The notes: generated by a model not told the origin, from the sequence alone. A stretch of DNA of 40,000 nt from Symbiodinium natans (GCA_905221605.1 CAJNDS010001902.1:585001-625000), one strand, 5' to 3'; counted from the first letter of the stretch, positions 10,701 through 22,430 are shown. A program made the numbers and translations.

Positions 10701-12640
10701 TTCCTAAATTAGGTAAATAAAATTATTCGACCGGCCCTTTTTTAAATTTTAAAAAAACCTTAAATTCCTTAAATTCCTTAAATTCTTAAATGCCTAATTT
10801 AAGAATTTAAGGAATTTAAGTTTTTTTTTAAAATTTAAAAAGGCCCTTTTTAAAATTTAAAAACATTAAAAAGGCCCTTTTTAAATTTTAAAAAAAACCT
10901 TAAATTCCTTAAATTCCTAAATAGCTAATTTAGGAATTTAAGGAATTTAAGGAATTTAAGGTTTTTTTAAAATTTAAAAAAGGGCCGGCCCAACAATTTT
11001 ATTTACGCAATTTCAGAATTTAAGGAATTTAAGGTTTTTAAAATTTAAAAAGGCCCTTTTGAAAGTTTAAAAAAATTTAAAAAGGCCCTTTTTAAAATGT
11101 AAAAAAACCTTAAATTCCTTAAATTCCTAAATAGCTAATTTAGGAATTTGAGGAATTTAAGGAATTTAAGGTTTTTTTAAAATTTAAAAAAGGGCCGGCC
11201 CAACAATTTTATTTACGCAATTTCAGAATTTAAGGAATTTAAGGTTTTTTTAAAATTTAAAAAGGCCCTTTTTAAAATTCAAAAAAATTTAAAAAGGCAC
11301 TTTTTAAAATCTAAAAAATTTAAAAAGGCCCTTTTTAAAATTTAAAAAAACCTTAAATTCCTTAAATTCCTTAAATTCCTAAATTAGGTAAATAAAATTA
11401 TTCGACCGGCCCTTTTTTAATTTTTAAAAAAAACCTTAAATTCCTTAAATTCCTTAAATTCCTAAATACCTAATTTAAGAATTTAAGGAATTTAAGGTTT
11501 TTTTAAGATTTAAACAGGCCCTTTTTAAAATTTAAAAAAATTTAAAAAGGCCCTTTTTAAAATTTAAAAAAACCTTAAATTCCTTAAATTCCTAAATAGC
11601 TAATTTAGGAATTTAAGGAATTTAAGGAATTTAAGGTTTTTTTAAAATTTAAAAAAGGGCCGGCCCAACAATTTTATTTACGCAATTTCAGAATTTAAGG
11701 AATTTAAGGTTTTTTTAAAATTTAAAAAGGCACTTTTTAAAATTTAAAAAATTTAAAAAGTCCCTTTTTAAAATTTAAAAAAACCTTAAATTCCTTAAAT
11801 TCCTGAAATTCTTAAATTAGGTAAATAAAATTATTCGACCGGCCCTTTTTCAAATTTTAAAAAAACCTTAAATTCCTTAAATTCCTTAAATTCTTAAATA
11901 CCTAATTTAAGAATTTAAGGAATTTAAGGTTTTTTTAATTTAAAAGTGCCCTTTTTAAAATTTAAAAAATTTAAAAAGGCCCTTTTTAAAATTTAAAAAA
12001 ACCTTAAATTCCTTAAATTCCTAAATAGCTAATTTAGGAATTTAAGGAATTTAAGGAATTTAAGGTTTTTTTTAAAATTTAAAAAAGGGCCGGCCCAACA
12101 ATTTTATTTACGCAAGTTCAGAATTTAAGGAATTTAAGGTTTTTTTAAAATTTAAAAAGGCCCTTTTTAAAATTCAAAAAAAACTTAAATTCCTTAAATT
12201 CCTTAAATTCCTAAATTAAGTAAATAAAATTATTCGACCGGCCCTTTTTTAAATTTTAAAAAAACCTTAAATTCCTTAAATTCCTTAAATTCTTAAATAC
12301 CTAATTTAAGAATTTAAGGAATTTAAGGTTTTTTTAAAATTTAAAAAGGCCCTTTTTAAAATTTAAAAAAATTAAAAAGGCCCTTTTTAAATTTTAGAAA
12401 AACCTTAAATTCCTTAAATTCCAAAATAGCTAATTTAGGAATTTAGGGAATTTAAGGAATTTAAGGTTTTTTTAAAATTTAAAAAAGGGCCGGCCCAACA
12501 ATTTTATTTACGCAATTTCAGAATTTAAGGAATTTAAGGTTTTTTTAAAATTTAAAAAGGCCCTTTTTAAAATTTAAAAAAATTAAAAAGGCCCTTTTTA
12601 AAATTTAAAAATTCCTTAAATTCCTTAAATTCCTAAATTA
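7795..12640. repeat. Large AT satellite with GGCCGGCC punctuation
   Basis: About 4.8 kb of TTTAAGGAATTTAAGG and AAAAGGCCCTTTTT units. A motif GGGCCGGCCCAACAATTTTA recurs about 13 times (8127, 8549, 8759, 9196 onward), spaced alternately about 210-218 and 400-463 bp. An inverted relative (TAAAATTATTCGACCGGCCC) lies in the longer intervals, so most of the array consists of inverted pairs. No gene. Confidence 0.95.
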
Positions 12641-12717
12641 GAAAGGATTTTAAGGTTTTTAAAAGGCTTTTAAATGCCTTAAAACCTTTAAAAAGTCAAA
12701 TGGGGAGGGTCCCGGGG

Positions 12718-12945
12718 CCCCCGGACTCAATTGAATTTTTTAAAAACCTTAAAAACCTTAAAATCCTTAAAAAATCAAATGGGGAGGGCCGAGCCATTTA
12801 GTTTTTTAAGGATTTTAAGGTTTTTCAAAGGCTTTTAAAACTCTTAAAATCCTTAAAAAACTAAATGGCTCGGCCCTCCCCATTTGATTGTTCAAGGATT
12901 TTAAGGCTTTTAAGGTTTTTAAAAAATTCAATTGGGTCCGGGGGA
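12718..12945. repeat. 228-bp near-perfect palindrome
   Basis: The left arm starting CCCCCGGACTCAATTGAA mirrors the right arm ending TTCAATTGGGTCCGGGGG, with the centre near 12832 and few mismatches. It contains GGGGAGGGCCGAGCC in both arms. Confidence 0.9.
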
Positions 12946-13115
12946 GAGATGCGCGGCTCGATTTGGCCAAATTTTGCCCGGAGGCTGCCCGGCAAAATTT
13001 GGCCAAATCGAGCCGCGCATTTCTCATCGCGTACGAAGAGCAGTCCGATTTGGCCAAATTTTGCCCGCAGGCTGCCCGGCAAAAATTGGCCAAATCGAGC
13101 CGCGCCTTTCTGGAG
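12946..13115. repeat. GGCCAAAT hairpin cluster, copy 1
   Basis: GGCTCGATTTGGCCAAATTT and its reverse complement flank a short GC spacer, twice in tandem, forming hairpins of about 65 bp. The frames with ARFGQIL-type repeats are by-products of the repeat. Confidence 0.9.
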
Positions 13116-14630
13116 GCCCGAAATTATTTAAATTATTTTAATTATCGAAATTTTCATAAATTCCACCCGAATTTAAATATTGGAGGCCCGAAATTCGTTG
13201 TATTTCTTTGCGCAAAAGGAAATAACACAAGGAAATGATGTTACATGTATCCAAAATTAGGATGTCCTTTTTTTCCTTTTTCTGTAGCAAAACCCACCTG
13301 AAAAGGACACCCCCACGAGAGATCTCTATCTTTTGGAAACCTTGAAGGAAAAGGTGCTTCTTTGTCCACTCTCGCCTTTCGTTCGTTTCATTCTCTGTCC
13401 CCTTTGCCATTTAAATATGAAAAATTCAAATGATGTATAATATGTAAAGAAGGGCGTCCAAGATGTTTAGAGTGTTTCCGGTGTCCTTTTCTTCCTGTTT
13501 CTGTAGCAAAACCCCACCTTAGAAGGACACCCACACCAGAGACTCCGATGTTTTGGAAGTCTTGAAGGGAAGGCACTCGCGTTTTCCACTGTGGCTTTCC
13601 TTTCGTTTTATTTTTTGTGCAGGAGGAAATAAGAGACAGAAATGATGTTACATGTATCCAAAATTAGGGTGTCCTTCTCTTCTTTTTTCTGTAACAAGAC
13701 CCACCTTAAATGGACACCCACACCGGAGACCTCTATTTTTTGGAAACCTTGAAAAAAAGGTGCTTCTTTGTCCACTCTCACCTTTCGTTCGTTTCATTTC
13801 CTGTCCCCTTTTTTCGTTTACATATGAAATATGTAGGGGAAGGCGCGGCTCGATTTGGCCAAATTTTGCCGGGCAGGCTCCGGGCAAAATTTGGCCAAAT
13901 CGGGCTGCTCTTCGTAGTGCGATGAGAAATGCGCGGCTCGATTTGGCCAAATTTTGCCCGGAGGCTGCCCGGCAAAATTTGGCCAAATCGAGCCGCGCAT
14001 TTCTCATCGCATACGAAGAGCAGCCCGATTTGGCCAAATTTTGCCCGCAGGCTGCCCGGCAAAATTTGGCCATATCGAGCCGCGCCTTTCTGGAGGCCCG
14101 AAATTATTTAAACTATTTTAATTATTGAAATTTTTATAAATTCCACCCGAATTTAAATCTTGGAGGCCCGAAATTCGTTGTATTTCTTGGCGCAAAAGGA
14201 AATAACACAAGGAAATGATGTTACATGTATCCAAAATTAGGATGTACTTTTCTTCTTTTTCTGTAGGAAAACCCACCTGAAAAGGACACCCCCACGAGAG
14301 ATCTCCATCTTTTGGAAACCTTGAAGGAAAAGGTGCTTCTTTGTCCACTCTCGCCTTTCGTTCGTTTCATTCTCTGTCCCCTTTGCCATTTAAATATGAA
14401 AAATTCAAATAGTGTATAGTATGTAAAGAAGGGCGTCCAAGATGTTTAGAGTGTTTCCGGTGTCCTTTTCTTCCTGTTTCTGTAGCAAAGCCCCATCCTA
14501 AAAGGACACCCACACCAGAGACTCCGATGTTTTGGAAGCCTTGAAGGGAAGGCACTCGCGTTTTCCACTGTGGCTTTCCTTTCATTCTATTCTTTGTGCA
14601 GGAGGAAATACGAGACAGAAATGATGTTAC
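12950..14630 (+). repeat. Direct duplication with ~979-bp offset
   Basis: The sequence from about 12950 to 13650 recurs at about 13930 to 14630, including the hairpin pair, the GGAGGCCCGAAATT segment and the GTTACATGTATCC marker (13238 and 14216; 13643 and 14622). Confidence 0.85.
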
Positions 14631-15360
14631 ATGTATCCAAAATTCGGGCCACCTTAAATGGACACCCACACCGGAAACCTCTTTTTTTGGAAACCTTGAA
14701 AAAAGGGTGCTTCTTTGTCCACCTTCACCTTTCGTTCGTTTCATTGTCTGTCCCCTTTGTCGTTTACATATGAAAAAATTAAGATCGTATTTCAAGAAGG
14801 GCGTCCAAGATGTTTAGAGTGTTTCGGGCGTCCTTTTCTTCCTTTTTCTGTAGTAAAAAGCTCCTTAAAAGGACACCCACACCAGAGACTCCGATGTTTT
14901 GGAAGCCTTGAAGGGAAGGTGCTCGCGTTTTCCACTGTGGCCTTCCTTTCGTTCCATTCTTTGCGCAAGAAGAAATAAGAGACAGAAATAATGTTACATG
15001 TATCCAAAATTAGGGTTTGTTTTTCTTCTTTTGTCTGTAACAAGACCCACCTTAAATGGACACCCACACTGGAGACCTCTAGTTTTTGGAAACCTTGCAA
15101 AAAGGTGCTTCTTTGTCCACTCTCACAGGACACCCACGCCAGAGACTCCGATGTTTTGGAAAGCTTGAAGGAAAGGCAACCGCTTTTCCACTGTGGCCTC
15201 CCTTTCGTTCTATTCTTTGCTCAAGAGGAAATACAGAAAGAAGTGATGTTACATGTATCCAAAGTTAGTGTCCTTCTTCTTTTTCTGTAACAAGACCCAC
15301 CTTAAAAGGACACGCCCACCGGAGACCTCCATTTTTGGGATACCCTGAAAGAAAGCAGCC
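13200..15360 (+). repeat. Tandem ~200/400-bp repeats
   Basis: Units contain GGACACCCACACC.GAGAC, TTTTGGAAACCTTGAA and TCCACT.T..CCTTTCGTTC. The marker ATGTTACATGTATCCAAAAT occurs at 13238, 13643, 14216, 14622, 14990, 15244 and 15978. Open frames on both strands are repeat-derived. Confidence 0.9.
13840..14090. repeat. GGCCAAAT hairpin cluster, copy 2
   Basis: Three hairpins of the same family; two match copy 1 and one (13843-13915) is extra. Confidence 0.9.
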
Positions 15361-16290
15361 CGAAGACCTAAGATTTTTCAAGAATTTACGTCCCCAAAAG
15401 ACAAATCGCAAGCACCGCCCCCCTAAGATGTTTAAAGAAGTTATGCACTCAACAGACAATTCGCAAGCACCGTCCCCCTAAGATTTTGGAAAAAGTATGC
15501 TCCCAAAAGACAAATCGCAAGCACCGTCCCCTCAAGATTTTGGAAAATATATGGAGCTACAACAAAAGAGGTTTGCTGAAGCAGAGAGGGAGTGAGACAG
15601 GGCGAGGCATAGAGAAATGCATAGACTGTGGGACAGAGAGGGTCTCTTAGCTTCCCCCTTCTCAAGTTCATGTCAGTTTTCTTTCTTGTGGAAAAGAAAG
15701 ACGAAAAGAGAAGAGAGAAGAGGAATTTACATGTTCTTCCTACCTTGTTCTTGCCCCTCCCTCTTCTCTCCCCCCTGAGCCTGTCTCTCTGGCTCTCTAT
15801 CTCCTCATTTTTTTTAGGCATGAAGAGAAGTATAGACTCGATAGACCGTGGGAGGGAGAGGGCCTCTTGGCTTGCCCATCTCTTTCTCCGTTTAGACAAG
15901 AACATAATTTGGAGAGAAGGGGGGCTGTGGCCTTCCTTTCGTTCTATTCTTTGCGCAAGAGGAAATACAGAAAGAAGTGATGTTACATGTATCCAAAATT
16001 AGGGTGTCCTTCTTCTTCTTTTTCTGTAACAAGACCCACCTTGAAAGGACACGCCCACCGGAGACCTCCATTTTTGGGATACCCTGGAAGAAAGCAGCCC
16101 GAAGACCTAAGATTTTTCAAGAATTTACGTCCCCAAAAGACAAATCGCAAGCGCCGTCCCCCTAAGATGTTTAAAGAAGTTATGCGCTCAACAGACAATT
16201 CGCAAGCACCGTCCCCCTAAGATTTTGGAAAAAGTATGCTCCCAAAAGACAGATCGCAGGCACCGTCCCCTCAAGATTTTGGAAAATATA
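15205..16290 (+). repeat. Segmental duplication, ~735-bp offset
   Basis: About 15205-15550 matches about 15940-16290, with each copy ending in the 55-bp array described separately. Confidence 0.8.
15366..15555 (+). repeat. ~55-bp tandem units, copy A
   Basis: About 3.5 units with AGACAAATCGCAAGCACCGT, CCCCCTAAGATTTTGGAAAA and a TATGCTCCCA end. The CCCCTAAGATT part is only loosely like the heptamer. Confidence 0.85.
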
Positions 16291-16410
16291 TGCTCCCCAA
16301 AGGCAAATCGCAACAGTCCCCCTAAGGTTTTTACAAAGAGAAGCTCCCAAAAGACAGATCGCAAGCACAGCCCCCCAACAATTTTGGAAAAGCGTATGTT
16401 CCCAATCAGT
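16106..16410 (+). repeat. ~55-bp tandem units, copy B
   Basis: About 5.5 units of the same family as copy A, more diverged toward 16400. Confidence 0.85.
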
Positions 16411-16507
16411 TTTTCTTGTGAAAGAGAAAGACAAGAAGATAAGAGAGACGAGGAGTTTACATGTCTTCCTACCTTGTTCCTTTCTTCTTCCGGTTCGCTC
16501 GCTTGTT

Positions 16508-16538
16508 CTCTCTCTCTCTCTCTCTCTCTCTCGCTCTA

Positions 16539-16581
<43 letters not shown>

Positions 16582-16861
16582 CTATCTCCCTCTCGCTCTC
16601 TCCCTCTCCCTCTCCCTCTCCCTCTCCCTCTCCCTCTCCCTCTCCCTCTCCCTCTCCCTCTTCCTCTCCTCTTCTCTTCCTCTTCCTCTCCCTCTCCCTC
16701 TCCCTCTCCTCTTCCCCCATCTCCCTCTCCCTCTCCCTCTTTCCCTATCCCTCTTCCCTTCTCCCTACTTCTCGCTCCTCCTCTCTCTCCTCTCATCCTC
16801 TCTCTCTATCTTCTCTCCTCTCTTCTCTCTCCCTCTCTCTTCCGTCTCTCTCCCTCTCCCT

Positions 16862-16904
<43 letters not shown>

Positions 16905-16905
16905 T
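16508..16905 (+). repeat. (CT)n / CTCCCT microsatellite
   Basis: About 400 bp of CT and CCCTCT repeats on the plus strand. Shorter (CT)n tracts lie at 17425-17465, 17557-17600, 19579-19615 and 19995-20055. Confidence 0.95.
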
Positions 16906-17424
16906 CTTTTTTTTGGGCGGCATGTCTTGTAGAATTGGAAGACGAGGATAAGGGTGAGCTACAACAAAAGAGGTTTGCTGAAGCAGAGAGGGAGTGAGAC
17001 AGGGCGAGGCATAGAGAAAAGAATAGACTGTGGGACAGAGAGGGTCTCTTAGCTTCCCCCTTCTCTTGTGGAAAAGAAAGACGAAAAGAGAAGAGAGAAG
17101 AGGAATTTACATGTTCTTCCTACCTTGTTCTTGCCCCTCCCTCTTCTCTCCCCCCTGAGCCTGTCTCTCTGGCTCTCTATCTCCTCATTTTTTTAGGCAT
17201 GAAGAGAAGCATAGACGCCGTAGACCGTGGAGGGAGAGGGCCTCTTGGCTTGCCCATCTCTTTCTCCGTTTAGACAAGAACATAATCTGGAGAGAAGGGG
17301 GGCTTACACCTTCTTCTCACCATGCTCCTCACTCTTCTCTCTTCCCCGCCCCCCTCTCGCGCTCTGTTTTTCTTTCTTTCAGTGGGCTTGAGGGCAAGGT
17401 TTTCCCCACCCCCACCCCCACGAA

Positions 17425-17469
<45 letters not shown>

Positions 17470-17554
17470 CTCACTCTCTGTCTCTGTCTTTCTTTTCTCT
17501 TCTGAGTGGTATGTCTCGTAGAACTAGAAGGGGGGGAGAGCGAGAGGAATGAAA

Positions 17555-17601
<47 letters not shown>

Positions 17602-18149
17602 TCTGCTGGGCATGAGGGGCGTATGCCTTCCGCGCGCCAAGTGCGCCCGAGTCGACGTTCCCCTGCCGTTTGCCCCAAGCGGACCCTACCTATAAGGCCA
17701 ACAGAGGTTACCGCTATATTTCTTCTGTCACTCTCTCTATCTCTTCTTTTCTTTTATGGGCCGTATGTCTTGTACAAGTGGAAGACGAGAAGGAGGGTGA
17801 GCTATTAGATTTGCTGAAGCAGAGAGGGCGTGAAACAGGGCGAGGCATAGAGAGAAGCATAGACCGTGGAAGCTCTTGGCTTTCCCCTTCTGAAGTCCAT
17901 ATCAGTTTTCAATTTTGTTGAAGAGAAAGAGAAACAAAGAAGAGAGAACAGGAATTTACATGTTCTTCCTAACTTGTTCTTGTCCCTCCCTCTTCTCTCC
18001 CCCCTCACCCTGTCTCTCTTTCTCTCTATCTCCTCACTATTCTTTTGAAGTGGTACGGGAATGTGGAATGAGATGAAGGCAGCGTCCCCTGGAGGGACCT
18101 GCCCCTCACAAGAAAAAGCCCGAGCATCAGCTTCCAAATAAACCCTGTT

Positions 18150-18440
18150 TCAACCACCCCCCACCCCCTTTCCCCTAGGTTTCGTATACTTTCTGCAGTA
18201 AGGATGTGATGCCCAATTGCTTTGACAAGTACCATATAAGACCTTATGTGCTTAATTGGAAAGCGAGCAATATCCGGTAACCTTGTTGGGAGATTTGTGG
18301 GAAACATTGAGAGTGAAAAGCAAGATGCTTGCGATCAATTCCTAGCAGCCTGTTTGAAGGTCCCACTAGGTGGTGAAATGATGTTTGCTCCAAGTATTCT
18401 CGTGTCCCCGGGACTTACAGTAAATCATTCGTCTTCTTTG
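18150..18440. other. Unique coding-like segment with frame shift
   Basis: A non-repetitive 46-50% GC patch. The plus frame 18179-18276, after CCCCTAG|GTT, reads DVMPNCFDKYHIRPYVLNWK and stops immediately after a possible CG|GTAACC donor; a second plus frame then reads GRFVGNIESEKQDACDQFLA. A long minus frame (HIRSYMVLVKAIGHHILTAE) spans the same bases. It could be an intron-containing exon pair, a broken gene fragment, or an antisense gene. Confidence 0.3.
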
Positions 18441-18539
18441 CGTGTTTTTCTTTTCCTTCTTTCTTCCTTTCTTACCTCGATTTCGCCCATTCTCTGTCAC
18501 TTTCTCTCAACAGCTCTCGCCCCTTCCCGCTGATGGTTC

Positions 18540-19579
18540 CATGCCCTACCCTTGCCTCCTTTCAAATGAATAGGCAAGAAGAGAGTAAGAGAGTAAGAGA
18601 GGAAGAGAGGAGAGGGAGACCCGTCCCCTACCCTTCCCTTTTTCGATACCCTTTTAAGAATAAGAAAGAGAAGAACAAGAGGAAAAAGAGAGAAGAGGAG
18701 GAAGGTAAGCAGAGGAAGAAGGACTTCCTCCCTTTCATTTGGCTTTGTCTTACATTTCGTTTTTGCCCTCTTCTGCCATCTCTTTTCTCAATGTCTTGCT
18801 GTCTCTCACTGTAAGGAAAGGAAGAGGCGAGAGGAGGAGGGGAGGGGAGGAGAGGCAATGGGTGCTGCTGGAAGCTCTTGCCCCAGGACATTCAACAAGC
18901 CTTGAAGGCCCCGACATTCGGGAGGCTCCCGGGAGGCCTGGAGGCTGAGACACAAAACGGGATGAGAAAAAGCCTCGCTCGTGGTTCTGTACACACCCGT
19001 AGCCCAATGTTGGCTTTTCCGTTTGCAGCGTCACCCCCGCAACATACCAGGGGTGGGGGAAAGTTCTAAACGCATGCCCCTCAGGGGCGGTCCCTTCGGG
19101 GATCATATGCTCGGAAGAAGAAGAGATGGAGAGAAACAACAAAGACGAGAAAGGAGGAGATGATGAGAGAGCGGGCCTCTTGCTTGCCCTGAGCTCTCTG
19201 TTCCTTGCAGTTCTCCTTTCTTATGCAAAAAGAAGAAGAGAAGAATATGGCAAGAGAAGGGAAAGCAAGAGAGAGTCGAGCGAAGGAGCAAAACAAACTT
19301 TCTTCTGCCCGCCGTCTTCCTCCATCTTCTCTTGTCCCTCTCGTTCTGTTCTTTCCTTATTCTTCGAAGAATGTTGTTGAGAGGAGGGGAGGAAGGGAAG
19401 AGGACAGGGGGCGTGACAAACAAAGGAGCGGCAGAGTGAGGAGGAGTTTGCCCGTCGCCTCAACTCACCCGGAAGCGCCCAACGGGTCCGGAGGACCAAG
19501 ATCTGTCCCTCTTTGTGAGGAAAGGAAGAGGCGAGGGGAGGGGAGGAGAGGCAATGTCTCATGGCGAGCTGGGAGGGAG

Positions 19580-19622
<43 letters not shown>

Positions 19623-19998
19623 GTCTGTCTCTCTTTCTCTTCTTCTTCCGCTGGGCTTGAAACTTTCCCTCTCTCTCTTCTTTCTATCAGTTCTTTGTAT
19701 TGTTCTCACCTTTCCGGGATCTGTTTCTATTTTTCTGCGTACCTTCTTCGCCTTAGCTCTTCACCAGAAAGGAAAGAATATGAAAGAAGGAGAGTGGCAG
19801 AGAGGTGAGAGGAAGGACAGAAGGCGAGTGAATAGGAGAACTCTTCCTCCGAATCTCGCGGCTACCAGTCCTCTTCTCCTTTTTCTTCCAACGCAGCTCG
19901 TCTTGGTTTATCACTTATGAAACGTGAGAGAAGAACAAGGAATGAACAGAGGCGGAGGACAAGGCCCTGCTGCTTTTTCATCCCCTCCCCCCTCCCTC

Positions 19999-20057
<59 letters not shown>

Positions 20058-21458
20058 ATTCTCTTTTCCCTTTTCTCTTTCTCTTTTGCTTGCTCCCTTT
20101 CTTTCTGTCTTTCTTTCCCTGGCTCTTGTTCTCCTTCTACCGTTCTCGGATTCGCTTCTTTTTCTCTTGTCTTTTCCTTTACTCCCTTGTCTGCTTCCAG
20201 CAGTAGAGAGGGAGGGAGGGAGGGAGAGAGGGAGAGGGATGAAGAGAGCAACGAAGACAAGAAAAGAAAAGATGATGAGAGCGAGGCCTCTTGCTTGCCC
20301 TGAGCTCTCCGCTCCTTTCATTCCTTTCTTACGCAGAGAACAGGGAGAAAAGAAGATGAAGAAGGCAACGGAAGAAAAAGCGAGAGAGCCGGGCGAAGGA
20401 GGAGTTCACCCTTCCTCTCCCCACCGTCTTCCTCCGTCTTGTCTCTTCCTTTCTGTTCTCTGTTATTCCTCACTCTTTGCAGAAATGGAAAGGAGGGGAG
20501 GAAGGAAAGAGGAGAGGGGAGGGATGATAGCGCAAGAGATTGCAAAGCAAGGAGGATGAATGAGAGCTGAAAGGAAGGACAGAGGGTGATTGAAGAGGAG
20601 AACTCCTCCTCCGAATCTCGCGGCTACCAATCCTCTTCTCCCTTGTCTTCCCACGCAAGCTCGTTTTGGGTTTTCACCAATGAGACAGGAGGGAAGAACA
20701 AGGATGAACAGAGGCGGAGGACAAGGCCCTGCTGCAATCTTCATCTCCTCCTCTTTTCATCCCACCCTCCCCTCTCTCTTTTTTTGTTTTTTTTTCTCTC
20801 TCTCTCTCTCACTTACTTTCTCTAACTTTCTCTCTTTCTTTCTCTCTTTCTTTCGGTCTTTCTTTCTTGCCCTTGTTCTCCTTCTGCCATTATCGGATTC
20901 GCTCTCTCTTTCTCTTGTCTTTTCCCTTATTCCCTTCTTCCTTGTGCATCGTCCTTCTGACTGAGAAAGGGAAGAGGGAGAAAAGGGAGGGGAAGAGAAG
21001 GGAGAGGAAGAGTGGGAGAAAGATAAACGTCAAGTCAAAGGTAAGAAGCGGGAAAGAGAAACGGAAAAGGGATGTTGCAGAAGTAGAGAGGGAGGAAGAG
21101 AGATAGAGAGAGAGAGAGTGACAGAGGAGAGAGAGAGAGAGAGAGAGATGAAGCGAGCAATGAAGACGAGGAAGCAAAGATGATGAGAGCGAGGGCCTCT
21201 TGCTTTCTCTGAGATCTCCGTTCGGTTCATTCCTTTCTCATGAAGAGAACAGGGAGAAGAGAAGAGGAAGAACGGCAAAGGAAGAGAAAGCGAGGGAGCC
21301 GAGCGCAGGAGGAGTTCACCATTCCGCCGTCTTCCTCCATCTTATCTCTTCCTTTCTGTTCTATGCTGTTCCTTACTCTTTGCAGAAATGGAAAAGAGGG
21401 GAGGAGACAATATAGGAGAGGGGAGGGATGAGAGAGCAAGAGATGGCAGAGAGAGCAG

Positions 21459-21497
<39 letters not shown>

Positions 21498-21750
21498 ACA
21501 AGAGATACATCGCAAGAGGGAAGGAAAGGAGAGAGAGAACCACATCGAGAGGAAGTGGCATGTTCCCTTTCCCTTTCGATCGTGCTGGTCAAAGATGAAG
21601 GCAAAAAGAATAGAGAAGAAGGGTCAAACAAAGGAAGGCAGAGAGGGAAAGCCACGACTATGAAGAATTCGACATGTCCATCTCCACGTATATTCCTTTG
21701 TCATCACACTTCCTTTCTTTGTGTCTTCACGGAACACGCTAGAGAAACAA
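18540..21750. repeat. Purine/pyrimidine-asymmetric region with repeated module
   Basis: A module of about 0.8-1.1 kb recurs: GCGAGGCCTCTTGCTT-type sequence near 19166, 20280 and 21190; GAACAGAGGCGGAGGACAAG near 19942 and 20707; CGAATCTCGCGGCTACCA near 19852 and 20612. Polarity flips locally between CT-rich and GA-rich strands, with (GA)n near 21105-21150 and 21455-21495. No supported gene. Confidence 0.75.
18870..19110. other. Unique island inside pyrimidine-rich DNA
   Basis: A balanced-composition patch. Plus after CCCCAG: DIQQALKAPTFGRLPGGLEA, open to a TAA. Minus: PWYVAGVTLQTEKPTLGYGC, also open. Family unknown. Confidence 0.25.
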
Positions 21751-21990
21751 GGACGAAAGAGAAATGACTGACCTATTCTTGATGGTTCCGGTCTGGGCGC
21801 CGAGATGTTTATCATATGGTACGTGGGCTACCGTAAATCCTAAACCCCAAGCCCTTTTGCAAAGAGTTGCTTGAAACTTGAAACTTGGAACAACAAACAT
21901 TAAATCATACTCTATATCTGATACTTCCAAAGTCATTGTTTAAATAAGAAACGAAAGGGATCGCCAAATAATACGTAAAGGTCCATGCCA
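21751..21990. other. AT-rich unique DNA
   Basis: Transition from the asymmetric region to heptamer tracts. A minus-strand frame with IEYDLMFVVPSFKFQATLC is open, but no splice signals define an exon. Confidence 0.35.
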
Positions 21991-22147
21991 CTTAGGGTTT
22001 AGGGTTTAGGATTTAGGGTTTACGGTTTAGGGCGTTTAGGGTTTAGGGTTTAGGGTTTAGGGTTTAGGGTTTAGGGTTTAGGGTTTAGGGTTTAGGGTTT
22101 AGGGTTTAGGGTTTAGGGTTTAGGGTTTAGGGTTTAGGGTTTAGGGT
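21991..22147 (+). repeat. TTTAGGG tract
   Basis: About 20 near-perfect heptamers that resume the telomere-type landscape after the satellite block. Confidence 0.95.
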
Positions 22148-22244
22148 CCATTTGAACTTGCGATGATGGAATTAGGTACCGAAAAGCCTGACTGACTAGG
22201 GAATTTTGGGGTGCCTAATTCCATCACAAAATTGGACCCTCTGG
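22144..22244. repeat. Intron-core hairpin
   Basis: GATGGAATTAGGTACC and GGTGCCTAATTCCATC, extended by AGGGTCCATTT and AAATTGGACCCT at the outer ends, form an imperfect stem of about 30 bp around a short loop. Confidence 0.8.
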
Positions 22245-22430
22245 GGTACTTATCATCAGGGTAGCTGCTTCTTATGGTGATTGCCTCCACCCTGACCCCT
22301 GAACTCTAAACAAGGTGCCACGATGCCCCAACCCTAAACCCTAAACCCCAAACCCCAAAACCCTAAACTCTAAACCCTAAACCCCAAACCCTAAACCCTA
22401 AACCCCAAACCCTAAACCCCAAAACTCTAC

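Larger units (their letters stand above)
15554..18045 (+). repeat. Three dispersed ~250-370-bp module copies
   Basis: Copies at about 15554-15930, 16955-17310 and 17800-18040 share AGGTTTGCTGAAGCAGAGAG, GGCGAGGCATAGAGA and TACATGTTCTTCCTA. The first two lie 1.4 kb apart and share a further GAAGAGAAG.ATAGAC segment. The long Ser/Leu or Arg/Glu open frames between them are microsatellite translations. Confidence 0.85.

Noticed and set aside
7800-12640. CRISPR-like regular spacing
   Set aside because: Units are contiguous AT repeats without unique spacers, in a eukaryotic window.
12815-14128. ARFGQILPG / LAKFCRAA repeat proteins
   Set aside because: They arise in multiple frames from the GGCCAAAT hairpins and are not conserved between copies as one frame.
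16225-16997. Open frames of up to 235 codons rich in Ser/Leu/Pro or Arg/Glu
   Set aside because: They are translations of the (CT)n and CTCCCT microsatellite in several frames on both strands.
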